From contig JAHRHY010000002.1 in NCBI GenBank assembly GCA_019671135.1, positions 1,612,001-1,676,000 of the forward strand: a stretch of 64,000 nucleotides of DNA, read 5' to 3'. The notes beneath the pieces are model-generated. The model searched no databases. It saw only the letters and a list, made by a program, of their open reading frames with translations, and was not told the origin of the DNA. Made by a program: the position numbers and the translations under genes. This DNA is from Linnemannia hyalina (lineage: Eukaryota; Mortierellomycota; Mortierellomycetes; Mortierellales; Mortierellaceae). Of the stretch, positions 36,883-46,909 are shown one piece after another (within the stretch, counting starts at the first letter, position 1; every line of letters begins with the position of its first letter).

Positions 36883-37733
36883 CATTCTCCGGTACCAATG
36901 CCTCCGCCGCCTGATCGATGGCTCACTTTCACTCCCCTCACCCTCCCACTCAACCGCTGTCTGACTTGTAGTCTCGAACTATTGAACCACGTCAGCAATT
37001 TCAGCGTAAACAACCTTGTCTAAAATAACATCAAAGCTGGTTTCGCAGTTGTCGCCATTATAGGAGTTGTGCTGCAAAGAAACGATGATCCGAGCAATCG
37101 TGGTCTGTTTGCCCTGATACCTGATATTGCCGTTTATTTTCCTTTATAGTAGCGACAGTAACAACTTGTCGGCCTTGGGTGACCGTTTCCATGTCCATGA
37201 TACTTGATACACTTACTAATGGAGGAGGAAGAGGAGGAATGGGGAGGAAGAGTAAAGGGTGATGGCATTGAGTTGGCGGTGCAAAGGATATCTAAGGATG
37301 CGCCACATGCTCTCATGGGGCAGAGAGGTATCTCATCTCATATCGCAAAATTCACGAATCTTGCATACAGGCGACGGTAAAAAAAAATGTAGAGAGTGAG
37401 AAAAAATAGTAAGCAAGGAGCTGCAATGGTCAGACATCAAGAGAAAAAATGCCCAAAAGAAATACCTCCTTGCTTGTTGCATTTTTTTTGGTCTGCAGTG
37501 ATTGGGCCTTCAGTAGTGGCGATGCTGGGCCTAGTAGCGGTAGCTATGGCAGTGGCGGCGCTGGTGCTGGCGCTGGTGCTAGTGCTGGCGAATGCAAAAG
37601 ACGACGATGAATACTGATCAGTGGAGGCAAATAGAAGACTCTTCTCTTTTTCGAGGGCGATCTTGGCTCTGTTCGGTCCCTTGTGAAAATGAAAAAATGA
37701 AAATTTTCTTTTGCTTTTGATAATGGATTAATC
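36883..37733. other. Intergenic DNA
   Basis: Low-complexity reading frames only; for example, 37500-37615 encodes an Ala/Val/Leu run built from 'gctggtgctggcgctggtg'-type iteration. No gene is supported. Confidence 0.35.
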
Positions 37734-38177
37734 TATTCTCACAGGGCTGTGTGGCCTTATTCTCACAGGGTAATATCACATCCATCAATGTAAAGTCCAA
37801 AAACGCAATATGAAGTAGCCCTTTCACTTTAGATACCTATTGTGCCTCATAAAGAGGTGCATCGATTGGTATAAGAATGGACATGATTGGGGTTCTGGTT
37901 CAATGAAATATTGGCATCAAAGTCTTTGTCAATTATAGGACCATTAGATGGTCAAAAAAGTTAAATTTGGTCGAAGAAAGCAGGAGTATGAAGGTAGTAG
38001 GCCATGGCAACAATAGTTAGGATGGCTTCAGAGAGTCTTGAAGTGATTGCGAGCAGTTTGAGAAAAAAAAGTAGAGAAACTGTTTTTGCACAAAGACCAT
38101 GTCACCTTCTTCATGCTAAGCCCATGTAAATTTTTAGGACCCTGTGAGAATAAGACTTCACAGGGCTGTGAGAATAA
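37734..38177. mobile_element. MITE-like element with terminal inverted repeats
   Basis: The left end 'tattctcacagggctgtg(tggcc)ttattctcacagggt' is matched by the reverse complement of the right end ('accctgtgagaataagacttcacagggctgtgagaata'). This gives imperfect inverted termini of about 40 bp, each itself containing two 'ttctcacag' blocks. 'tttgataat' flanks both sides (about 37717 and 38185), though not immediately adjacent. The 444-bp interior has no intact gene; a minus-strand frame reads TARNHFKTL near its middle. Confidence 0.6.
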
Positions 38178-38836
38178 CTTCATCCTTTGATAATAAAAAA
38201 AAAAAAGCAAGAACAAAAGACATACCTAATGGATGTACTGTACAGTATTAGTAAAAATATTTCACCGCAGAGACCGAGAACATATCTCGGGTTTGTATGC
38301 TCGCGTCTACGTGTTTGTCTATGCCAAGCTGCGTCCTCATGTTTGTCCATGCTGAAAAGTATGGTGTATGGTCGAATATGTCAATGGGAAGAGAGGGATC
38401 TTTTATCGCACCTACGCAACCCACTCTGGTATTGACGTTCTCACTTTGATGTTAACGTCATGACTCTGGTGCACTTCATTGAATAAAAAACCCGTACCGC
38501 AACAATGCCAATCTGCGTCCTCATGTCTGTCCATGTCATGCTGCGCCCTCATGTCTTTTGTCTGTCCATGCCATGCTGGTGGAAGTTTTTTGTAAAAAAT
38601 AATAAAAGATGGGTGGGTTAAAAAGGGGAACATGACATCAAGCAAATGGAGACGCCACGCGGTTGTGCAATTATGCAAAATTGTGTATATTTAGTATATG
38701 AGAGAAAGATGAGATCACATCCAAAATATCTTCCCTCATAAGTCGTGTCCCGTCTTTCCTTCTTTCTTTTCTCGACCCAACACGCACAGCGATACAAACA
38801 ACAATCAGTCCCATAGAAAAAAAACCTATCGACCAA
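38178..38836. other. Intergenic DNA upstream of the Cys/His-rich gene
   Basis: Contains several copies of 'gtcctcatgt(c/t)tgtccatgc' between 38330 and 38580, a degenerate direct repeat, and then a TATA-like 'tatatttagtatat' at about 38687, some 150 bases before the ATG at 38837. Confidence 0.45.
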
Positions 38837-39388
38837 ATGTCACAGTTCATCTCTTTCGCCCGAGGAGTAGGCCAGTCTTCGATGTCTCACACCACCTTTG
38901 CAGCAGCTGCTGTTATGACGAACCATAAGTACTCGCAGGTCACTGGCTTCCTCAACAGGGTCGCGATCTTCAACAGTAACAAAGACCTCCATTCTCGCGC
39001 CCACAACACCAACTCCAATAGCGTCAGCTACAGGAACTACACCATCGCAAACACGAACACCCCAACCTCCCCCTCATCTGCACCTCGAAACAACCTTCCC
39101 CGCTGCAGCGGTATGACCGCCAGGAATACGCCCTGCCAACGCGACGGCATCAACCTCGTTACGGAGTCGCCCACATCCGCCAACAAGGACAGCAAAGCGG
39201 TGGTCCGATACTACTGCTACCAGCATGACCCACGCCTAGCCGTCAGTCGCCGATGCCTGGGCTATGTTGCGAGCGAACATCGACAGTGTCGTTTGATTTG
39301 TTCCGAGTCTGAGATCAGGACTGGAGGGCGTCCTATTTGCAATAGACATTACCATCTTGGAGCCCGACTTGTCGCTCGTCGAAACTGA
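38837..39388 (+). CDS. Small Cys/His-rich protein, function unknown
   Basis: A single exon of 183 codons. The first half is Ser/Asn/Thr-rich and probably disordered. The second half holds a repeated arrangement of zinc-binding type: RCSGMTARNTPCQRDG, then YYCYQHDP; RRCLGYVASEHRQCRL, then PICNRHYH. That is two units of C-x8-C followed by C-x2-3-H, suggesting two small metal-binding folds. I recognise the pattern as one seen in fungal hypothetical proteins but cannot name a family. A TATA-like box lies about 150 bp upstream. No signal peptide. Confidence 0.65.
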   Translation: MSQFISFARGVGQSSMSHTTFAAAAVMTNHKYSQVTGFLNRVAIFNSNKDLHSRAHNTNSNSVSYRNYTIANTNTPTSPSSAPRNNLPRCSGMTARNTPCQRDGINLVTESPTSANKDSKAVVRYYCYQHDPRLAVSRRCLGYVASEHRQCRLICSESEIRTGGRPICNRHYHLGARLVARRN

Positions 39389-39489
39389 GAAAAGCAAATA
39401 AAAATACGTTTCTCCCTCCCTCCTTTCTTGACAACTGTTCACTCACACTCGTATTCTTTTTCTGAACCTTTTTGATGTTCTTGTTTCCG

Positions 39490-39636
39490 CATATTCTCTT
39501 TTTCTCTTTTGCTTTCCTTTGTCGCTTTCTTCCAGTATTTACTACCTCCTTGCTCTGTCCTCCCATATTCTCTTTTTCTCTTTTGCTTTCCTTTGTCGCT
39601 TTCTTCCAGTATTACTACCTCCTTGCTCTGTCCTCC
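39490..39636 (+). repeat. Tandem duplication, about 74 bp x 2
   Basis: The unit starting 'catattctctttttctctt' and ending 'cttgctctgtcctcc' occurs at 39490-39563 and again at 39564-39636, differing by one T. It lies in the 3' flank of the Cys/His-rich gene. Confidence 0.9.
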
Positions 39637-40253
39637 TTCCGTTACACTTGTCCTTCCACAGCAAGCCGAATAAAAAATAAAGATAAAAGAGCCAGCAGCA
39701 CAACCTCCTTTCGTCATCCTTCATCACCTTCCATCACATTTTTCACGCATTAAGCATCACTTGCAAGTTGCCAAGTAAGAGGACTGTGCAGGATGGAGAG
39801 TTTTCCGCGAGTCTGATTGTGATGGACGTGTTACCCTAATCAAACCGTAAATCATGACCTTACACGAACACACGGACTCTTGCAGTCTGAAAAAGAAATA
39901 GTCACCCAAGGTCTTCGGGCTAAACCATTCTCGTACACCCCTCCTCTCGCCTCACATATTACAGCAACCACGCCGTACGACAGCCACGACAACAACTACG
40001 ACCACGACAGCCACGATATCACAATCGAACGACCCCGCTTCCTATCGCGTCCACTGACCTTGATTTACCACCATTGTTTTGCCATCATGAATGGTGGCAA
40101 CACAACAATGAAACCGTCGGACCAAAAATAATTAAATGCTTGCAAAGACAAAACAACACACACAACACAATACAAAGTAGTCTTCTTAAGTAATCGTACC
40201 GTATTATTTTGCATGCTAAAAATCTACTTCTCAAGAAGCTCCTCCTTGTTTCT
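39637..40253. other. Intergenic region between convergent genes
   Basis: Separates the 3' ends of the Cys/His-rich gene and the protease gene. An open frame at 39880-40131 is His/Asp-rich from simple repeats ('cacgacagc'). Not called. Confidence 0.4.
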
Positions 40254-42995
40254 TTAATCTTCTTCATCGGGCTTGGGGGCAGTCTTGATAGAAATGTTTC
40301 CCATATCAAACACCTCATAATCTGCAGGGTAGACACCCTTGGTTAACTTCTTCTGAGAAGCAACGACGATCTGGTAAGTACCGCTGGGCACCGTCACGGG
40401 CGCGAGCGTTGGGTCTGCAGCGGTGATCACCTGGCCCTGCCAAGTCCAGCGCGAGAACATCAATTTGCCGTGGAAGCTCTGGTTGTTGACACGACCAGCC
40501 CATCCGAACGCGCGGCCAAGGTCGCTACTGAACAGGAATCCGACAAACTTCTTCTTGCTGTCAAACACACGGATCGTGAAATCTGGGGTGTGCGAACCTA
40601 GACGCGATACGACGACGGGGAGGGTTTCAGCGTTCTCGGGGTCGGTCAAATCGAAGGTGGTGTTGGCGGGGATCGCGCTCACCTGCCAGTCCTTCTGGGA
40701 CATAAGATCGGGGAATCCTTGCGCGGTATCTTGCATAGGAACCTTGGAAACGTCACCCTTGAGGCCAGTGTAAGGGACATGAACGGGGATGCCGCTCTTG
40801 GAGTTGGGGGTGGCAATAACGTATCCAGAGTAGATAGGGAACTCGCTGGCCTTTCCTTTCTTGGGTTCCTTGAACTTCAAGGTAATCTTGACGGTCTTTC
40901 CAGCGGGGATCTTGACTTTGTTGGTAGAGAAAGAGACTGTGGCATAGTCGGCTTCGATGACGGGGGTTCCCAGAGGGAAGGTGTTGTTGGCGTTGTACGA
41001 ATTCAAAGCATCAGCGGCAGTGTGCGAGAGGGTGTAGGTCTCGGTGTGCTTGCCGTGGTTCTTGATCGATATTTTGACGCTCTTCTTGAAGTGCTTCGAA
41101 TCCAGGAGATCAATGTGATCGGGGGAGATGGAGGTTGTTGTCATGATGGCGCTAAGGACGTTAATCAATCCAGCACCCTGTTTGGCGGCAGAGGCCTTGG
41201 TCTTGGAGCCATGGTTGGAGGAAATGGTGGCAGTATTCTTGAAGACCTTGCGGATCTCATCGCCATGGGGCTTGGCATTTTTGGCCTGCATATACAAGGC
41301 GTGGGCGCCAGCGATATAGGGTGAAGCCATGGAGGTACCAGAGAGGACGGTATAGCCGCCATCGGCAAGAGTGTAGGTTGATAAGATGTTACCACCGGGA
41401 GCGGCAAGATCAGGCTTGGAGCGGAGCTCACCATCGAGACCGAAGGAAGAGAACACTGAGGGAGATCCACCATTCTCGACGGTGAAAGTAGAAGGGCCTT
41501 TGCTCCAAGTAATGCGCGACTTCGCGTTCTTCTTCCAGACGGCAATCATTTTTTCGCCTGCTCCATGCTCGATCGAAGCCATAGGGTAATTGTAGCTGCC
41601 ACCCATAGTGGCGATTCCGGCGGGGGTTGTCTGGGTGAGGATGGCGGCTGCACCGGCGTTCTTGGCGTTGACACCACGTCCAGACAAGCAGCGACTTTCA
41701 TCACCATAGGCAAGGACTACCTTGCCCTTGACATCGATGCCATTGTAGATCTCTTCGTCACATCCGTCAGAGAGTGAGCCATCTTTCTCAAAGATAGGGA
41801 CAAGAGTGGCGTTGGCTGGCAGCTTGATGGCCATATTCCAGGCGTCAGAGGGAGCATATGGGTGCTTAACACCTCCATAGGTGAAGGAGTTGTAGAAGCC
41901 GTAGGCGTTGTCGAACGAGGCAACAGATGTACCGAGGTCGCCGAGACCGGTGTCAGCGACCATCCAAACACCATCGGTACCTTCATTACCAGCACCAGCG
42001 GCCAAGGCCATACCACGGGCAACCAGCTTGTCAGCAAGAATAGCGGTAGGGTTGGACTTGTAGGAGGAGCTACCGCCGAGAGACATGTTGATGACCTGGG
42101 TCATGGATGGAAAAAACAGAGAGCGTGAGTAGGGTGGTCTCATTCGCACGTACAAAACGATTCAGACATACTAAAATATCCAGGAACTCACATCCATGCC
42201 TTCATTGAAGGCCAGCTCCATGGCGGCGAGAATAACATCATCTGCAGAGGTACCGTAGCATCCAAAGACTCTGTAGGCACCGATGGTGACTTCAGGGGCG
42301 ACTCCAACAAAGGGCTGTGGGGGCTTGGGGGAGACCTTGATATTCAAGGCGTTACCACCAATGATACCAGCCACATGAGAACCGTGGCCGTTGCAATCCA
42401 TGGGGTCCCCGCCAGGCTTGGGAGTGTTGGATCCATTGTAATCATCGCCGACAAAATCCCAACCGTACTTGACACGGCAGTTCTTGCCATTGCGAGCGAA
42501 GCACCCCTCATTGGCGCCAGGGGCGGCGAAGGCAGGATGTTTGTAGTCAACACCAGTATCGATGATACCAATTTTGATGCCCTTTCCAGTTAGCTTGTGC
42601 TTCTTGTGGAGGACATCCACACCGGTCATACGGTGAAACGAAACAACCTCGGGGTCGGTGGGCTTCTTCGTGGACTTGTTGACCTTGGGGATCTTGTGAA
42701 GGGTGACGCGCCAGACATTCTTGATACCAGGGATCTTGGCCAAGGCATCGCCTTCGTGGCCTGACTTGACGGTCAGGGCGGCACCATTAAAGATGTTGTA
42801 CTCATTGCGGACCTTGTAGTCGACCTTGTTGGCCTTGAGGGAGTCGTGGGCAGCATTGCGTCGGACACCATCGCTGTACTCGATGATATATGCGTTGGGA
42901 ATGAAATCAACCTTGCCCTCCTCGACGGGGTGGAACTTGCCTGCGGAGACAAGTGCAGCTGCTGCAAGAGCAGAGAGAATAGCAGTCAATTGCAT
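40254..42995 (-). CDS. Secreted subtilisin-like serine protease (S8 family, Vpr/C5a-peptidase type)
   Basis: Two exons (42192-42995 and 40254-42095) join at Asp-Val to 881 residues. MQLTAILSALAAAALVSAG is a signal peptide. Residues about 30-105 form an inhibitor I9 propeptide (IPNAYIIEYSDGV). The catalytic triad is visible: Asp in IKIGIIDTGVDYKHPAF, His in DCNGHGSHVAGIIGG and Ser in VLSGTSMASPYIAGAHALY; the oxyanion Asn is in LAAGAGNEG. A protease-associated insertion lies between His and Ser (GKVVLAYGDESRCLSGRG, AAAILTQ). After the catalytic domain comes a roughly 300-residue Fn3-like C-terminal region. It probably degrades external protein. The ATG is the only one giving a signal peptide. 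Confidence 0.93.
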
Positions 42996-43052
42996 AATGG
43001 TTGAGGAGCGGTATTAGATATAGAAGATGTGTGAGATGATGATGGTGAGGAG

Positions 43053-43182
43053 GATGAAGGGTAGTAGCAGTGTCTGTCAAAGACCGTGAGGGATGGTGTC
43101 GGGTAGACGGAAGAGGGGATGAAGGGTCGTAGCGGTGTCTGTCAAAGACTGTGAGGGATGGTGTCGGGTAGACGGAAGGGAG
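43053..43182 (-). repeat. 65-bp tandem repeat in the protease promoter
   Basis: Units 43053-43117 and 43118-43182 ('gatgaagggt(a/c)gtag...gtgtcgggtagacggaag') are nearly identical. They lie 60-190 bp upstream of the protease start, so any factor-binding sites within are doubled. Confidence 0.85.
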
Positions 43183-44080
43183 GATGGAGGGCAGGACTAG
43201 ATGCTAAGGAGAGAAGAGTCGAAGATGCTGGGAACCAGATCATATTTATATCTGTGAATATTCACTAATGCAAACAATAGTTGTGTAACAAGCGTGTGAA
43301 AGCCAGCAGCGGTACCTTAGTAACCCGTTGGGCGTTTTTCCTCATACTTTGCCTTAAGTACTCACTTGTAGTGTGGGTAATGCCTCCTTTTTTGCTTTGG
43401 TGATCATTTCAATGGGAGTAAAATGCGCCCACCCTATTGATCTAGAGATACACTTTTTCAGGTACCTGCAGCATCGACTAGCTTGTACAAAAATGCCTCC
43501 AAATTGGGTACAGCCGTGCAGATGACACTCCGACCAGAGCCGGAGAGGGGTTTGTTGAGTAATCAGTTTTTACCAGCAGCAGACCAATGTATGGTTCTGT
43601 AGGGTGCCGTCTTCGATAACCCCTCAACCCAACAAGTTTCTTGCGCCTTCACATCATCCTGAGCTTTCTCTCATTGTCTCCAGATCCCCCCAGAGACGAG
43701 AAGCGACAGGAGGGAATTTTTTTTTTTTATTCTGTATTGTAAAACATAAACGCTGTGCCCAGGAACATCGAGATTTTCAGTTTGTCTGTCTCGTCTGTCA
43801 TGTTTATTTTTCTTTGCTCACAAATGTTTTTGCAAGTCCCTTGGTGGACTTTGCCCACTGGTTGTCGTCTATTCCTGTCCATCAGATAACTCTCTGTGGC
43901 ATTTTATAGTCCGCCTAATCAGATTTTTTCAAATGGCATGCCATCATATCTGGAGCTTCCTTTGCTCACAAAAAATTGGATGTCCACGCCTTAGCTGTAG
44001 CGAGTGAAATATTGGTCTTCACAATGGAATTAGGGCTAGTCTAGTCGGTAACCTTTCCATATTGGGCAATCGAAATATCA
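43183..44080. other. Intergenic DNA upstream of the protease
   Basis: No gene is supported. The first part is the probable protease promoter. An open frame at 43604-43909 has no domain. Confidence 0.4.
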
Positions 44081-44545
44081 TTGTGTTGTATACGTAGCTC
44101 CCACTACCTAGAATTCTCTGATCAGGTTTCAGAAGACGTCAATGAGCGGGAGGGTTTTGGTGACCTCACATGGCCTTTTATTCGAGGTACCTTGACCTTG
44201 GTCGGTATCCGTTCACGATGCTTTGAGATACCGGTGATAGGGACAAAGGAGAGGAAAAACCTTGGACGGGACCTTTCGGTGGAAAATGAAGAGCAGGCAT
44301 CCATGGCTGATGGCGTCGCTCTCTTTGAAAATTATCAGATCTTTATGGCGGAGGCTTGGAATTGTCAGATCCGATCCATCGCTCGTGAGTTTGTACCTCC
44401 TGTTGGTCTAACAGTCTTTGGGTCCACATTATTTCAAGACGAGACGAAGTTCTATGCACTGGATTATGTTGGCACATACCGACGGAGACAATGTGGGAGG
44501 ATGCTTGTACCGCTGAGAAAGTCACACTTCGCTACGAGGATGTGA
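44081..44545 (+). CDS. Hypothetical protein or gene remnant
   Basis: A 154-codon open frame with ordinary protein composition, including EREGFGDLTWPFIRGTLTLV and ENEEQASMADGVALFENYQI. It reads like the C-terminal half of a larger fungal protein. The start is uncertain because the first in-frame ATG gives a short unrelated leader. No known domain, partner or splice structure was recognised. It could be a fragment of a multicopy gene. Confidence 0.4.
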   Translation: MCCIRSSHYLEFSDQVSEDVNEREGFGDLTWPFIRGTLTLVGIRSRCFEIPVIGTKERKNLGRDLSVENEEQASMADGVALFENYQIFMAEAWNCQIRSIAREFVPPVGLTVFGSTLFQDETKFYALDYVGTYRRRQCGRMLVPLRKSHFATRM

Positions 44546-44767
44546 CATGTGTCCGGACTTGTTTGAGATTCGCACTTGATCTGGGAGGAGACAATTCGAC
44601 GAACCCATCTGGAGACAACCGATCAAGATTTAGGAGCAGCCTCTGACATGATTCAGCTGACAAGGACAACTCCAGTAAAAGAGGTTAAAGACGACTTAGC
44701 GGCATATATCATTAAACAGGTTTTTTTTAGTGTAGCGACGGTAATGTTAAAGAGTGAAGCGGATGGA
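44546..44767. other. Intergenic DNA
   Basis: Nothing recognised. Confidence 0.3.
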
Positions 44768-44905
44768 AGCTGTCACCATGAAGTCGTGGAGAATCAACGC
44801 CAACCCTTAACAGTACGCATGAGGTCGTGGGTTCGAATCCGGAGTGCAGCATTTGTTTCGCCAATGACTGATTTAAACAAAACAAAAAAAAAAAAGAGGA
44901 AGAAA
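44768..44905 (+). mobile_element. Degenerate tRNA-like / SINE-like element
   Basis: 'gggttcgaatccgg' contains a perfect RNA polymerase III B-box. The flanking 'gctgtca' (44768) and 'gtgcagc' (44850-44856) could form part of an acceptor stem, but D and anticodon arms do not fold and the T stem has mismatches, so it is not a working tRNA gene. About 30 bp past the tRNA-like part lies 'aaacaaaacaaaaaaaaaaaa', the kind of A-rich tail expected for a retroposed SINE. Confidence 0.4.
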
Positions 44906-44973
44906 GAAAGTGGTCCTCACAAGATACACCGTCTGCGTTTGGGCTCTAGTACTCATGTCTCCATCGACTCGTC

Positions 44974-45741
44974 TTAAGGCTCTCGCTCTTCGCAACCGGC
45001 AACAAGATCTCCATATCCATGGGCGCACTGGTCGGAAGCAAGGTAGCCCAGCAGCTCAGCAATATCGCTTGTGAAGATATTGTTGGTGTCGACAAAGTCC
45101 TGCATCTTCTTGAGAACAACAACATCGCCTGTGTTGGGATCTGAGAGATGATCGACAAGCTCCTTTGGAAGTTCTTCGAGGTGCGTCCGTGAGATAGTCT
45201 TCCCCACTGAGTTGCATACTCCTGATAGATCTTTGAAGAGCTGCCACTGTCCATCTTCCATAAACAGGGATCGGAGATCGGATTCTTCTTGGACGGTCCT
45301 GAGGGCTGGACGACCTTTCATATCTGTGATTCCAAAGTACCGACCCGTCGCCTTGTGAATGAACCCGGACCACCACGCCGACTTGTCCGTTTGCACGATA
45401 CGAACTCCCGAGGGGAAGGTGCAAGCCAGACGATAGAGGCACATGGGCGAACCAATGGCTTTGAAGGGTATCCTCTCCCATGGATTGGACATGCCTCTCG
45501 TTTCGAAATCGGCATAGATGTCGCTTTGAAAGACGATTTTCTCGAGGTTATCACCTTCATTCTTTTGCAAGAAGAAGCAGTCGTCGTCCATGCTACTGGT
45601 ATGATACTGTTCTCGGTGGCCTGCATAGATCTCCCACTTTCTGGCAATGATTCGTGCGAGGTCGTGGTTGGCAGAATGAGTCTCTGGAATAGGTCTCTCC
45701 TGAAGCGCGTTGAAAGTGAGAGAACTTGACGGGGACTCCAT
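44974..45741 (-). CDS. Hypothetical protein, 255 aa
   Basis: A single exon from an ATG at 45741 to TAA at 44974-44976. The sequence has globular character, with GSPMCLYRLACTFPSGVRIV, SAWWSGFIHKATGRYFGITD and DDVVVLKKMQ-like strands and helices. Asp/Glu-rich turns suggest a soluble cytosolic protein. No signal peptide or membrane segment. It is not assigned to a family. The hAT-type MITE at 45855 lies about 110 bp upstream of its start, so the promoter may contain the element. Confidence 0.65.
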   Translation of the reverse strand: MESPSSSLTFNALQERPIPETHSANHDLARIIARKWEIYAGHREQYHTSSMDDDCFFLQKNEGDNLEKIVFQSDIYADFETRGMSNPWERIPFKAIGSPMCLYRLACTFPSGVRIVQTDKSAWWSGFIHKATGRYFGITDMKGRPALRTVQEESDLRSLFMEDGQWQLFKDLSGVCNSVGKTISRTHLEELPKELVDHLSDPNTGDVVVLKKMQDFVDTNNIFTSDIAELLGYLASDQCAHGYGDLVAGCEEREP

Positions 45742-45854
45742 TCAGTGCGAGTGTTGTGGTGGTAGTGGAGTAATGGAGAAGGGAATGGGAATGGAGAGAA
45801 TGAAGAAAAAGAATGGCGAAAAGTCCACTCGAGGAAATAAATACATGTCTATGG

Positions 45855-46041
45855 TAGGGCTTCTATTCGAATCCATTCGAATCCACTATGGTTTGCATTC
45901 GGTTTGTGCGCATTCGAATTCGAATCTGATTCGAAATTTTTGTTCGAATAGGCGCACTATTGCAATGCGTTTAAATCGAGTTGAAGGCACTATATCTACT
46001 TAAACCAAGGCGAGTTCGAATGGATTCGAATAGAAGCCCTA
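45855..46041. mobile_element. hAT-type MITE with 8-bp target-site duplication
   Basis: The left terminus 'tagggcttctattcgaatcc' continuing 'attcgaa' (27 bp) is repeated exactly in inverted orientation at the right end (46015-46041). The element is flanked by direct copies of 'gtctatgg' at 45847-45854 and 46042-46049. A 'tagggc' terminus and 8-bp duplication are hallmarks of hAT transposons. At 187 bp it is non-autonomous. The interior is rich in 'attcgaat' palindromes. Intact ends and duplication imply a recent insertion. Confidence 0.9.
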
Positions 46042-46091
46042 GTCTATGGTGGCAAATACATTTTTTTCATGACGTTTTCTCATGGAGCTAT

Positions 46092-46909
46092 CTAAAAAAA
46101 GAGGCGGCGCAGCATCCTTACCGCCATTACGTACTCCGAGATGTCCCTAATGGCGTCCTTCCTATGAAGGAAACATATAGTTCCCAGAGGGTGGACGCAG
46201 CGGTATTTTCGTGGCTCTTCGGTAGATGACAATACAACAATGGTGCAGCAGAGATGAATGGCTAGTACGTGAAAGGACAGTGCACTTCTTGGCGATATAA
46301 TGATCGTGCGTTCGCTAGTACTAACGCAAAGTGACAGAGGAAGAGCTTGCAACCTTGTACTTGGGTCGAGCAGGTGACCCTTGATGGTATGGACAAGGAT
46401 GGAGAACGGACAGGACGAAGGAGTCGCCTCCGTTTCGATGTCCTCGCGAGCCAAGGCCTTGATAACGGAATCGATCTTCCCAGCAAAGGACTTTTTGAAG
46501 TATGGTTTCTCGGAAACGATTTCGTACTTGCTGGCAATAGCCGGATCCTGCGTCGGTGTTCCTCCAAGTATTCTTGACTGTGGGTCCCAGGCCGCGTCAA
46601 CTGTGTCTTGAATAGGACCCACGGAGAACCAACCCTTTTGGCATCAAAAATAAAAGTCAACTGGTCAGTGTTCGTTGTTTCACGTACAAAGTTGGCACAG
46701 TAAAAGTAGCACATGTAGAGCACCTTGAGCGAACAAGGAGCAAAGCGTACCTTGGTAGCATCTGCCTTGACTATCGTAACCAGTAGGGTTTGTTCACTCG
46801 ACACAATTGAATCGTCTTCCATTAGGGCAATGGAATGACTGGGCTCTTCCTGAAGTGATGAGGAATGAACGAATCGTGAATGTGAGCCATGAAAATCGTG
46901 TTCGGCCAT
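46092..46909 (-). CDS. Hypothetical protein, spliced (tentative)
   Basis: Exon 1 (46751-46909) starts MAEHDFHGSHSRFVHSSSLQ and ends at DATK before a GTACGC donor. Exon 2 begins at 46634 with GWFSVGPIQDTVDAAWDP and stays open to 46092, giving 233 residues. The early part looks protein-like, but the last 80 residues are Cys/Ser-rich and less convincing. A further intron (donor near 46373, acceptor near 46264) would give a different, shorter C-terminus. No domain was identified. Confidence 0.4.

Noticed and set aside
40719..41324. 201-codon frame opposite the protease
   Set aside because: Antisense to the S8 protease exon; Gly/Val-rich composition is the complement of protease codons.
44768..44860. 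Functional tRNA gene suggested by the perfect B-box
   Set aside because: D arm and anticodon arm do not fold and the T stem has mismatches; reported only as a tRNA-like relic.
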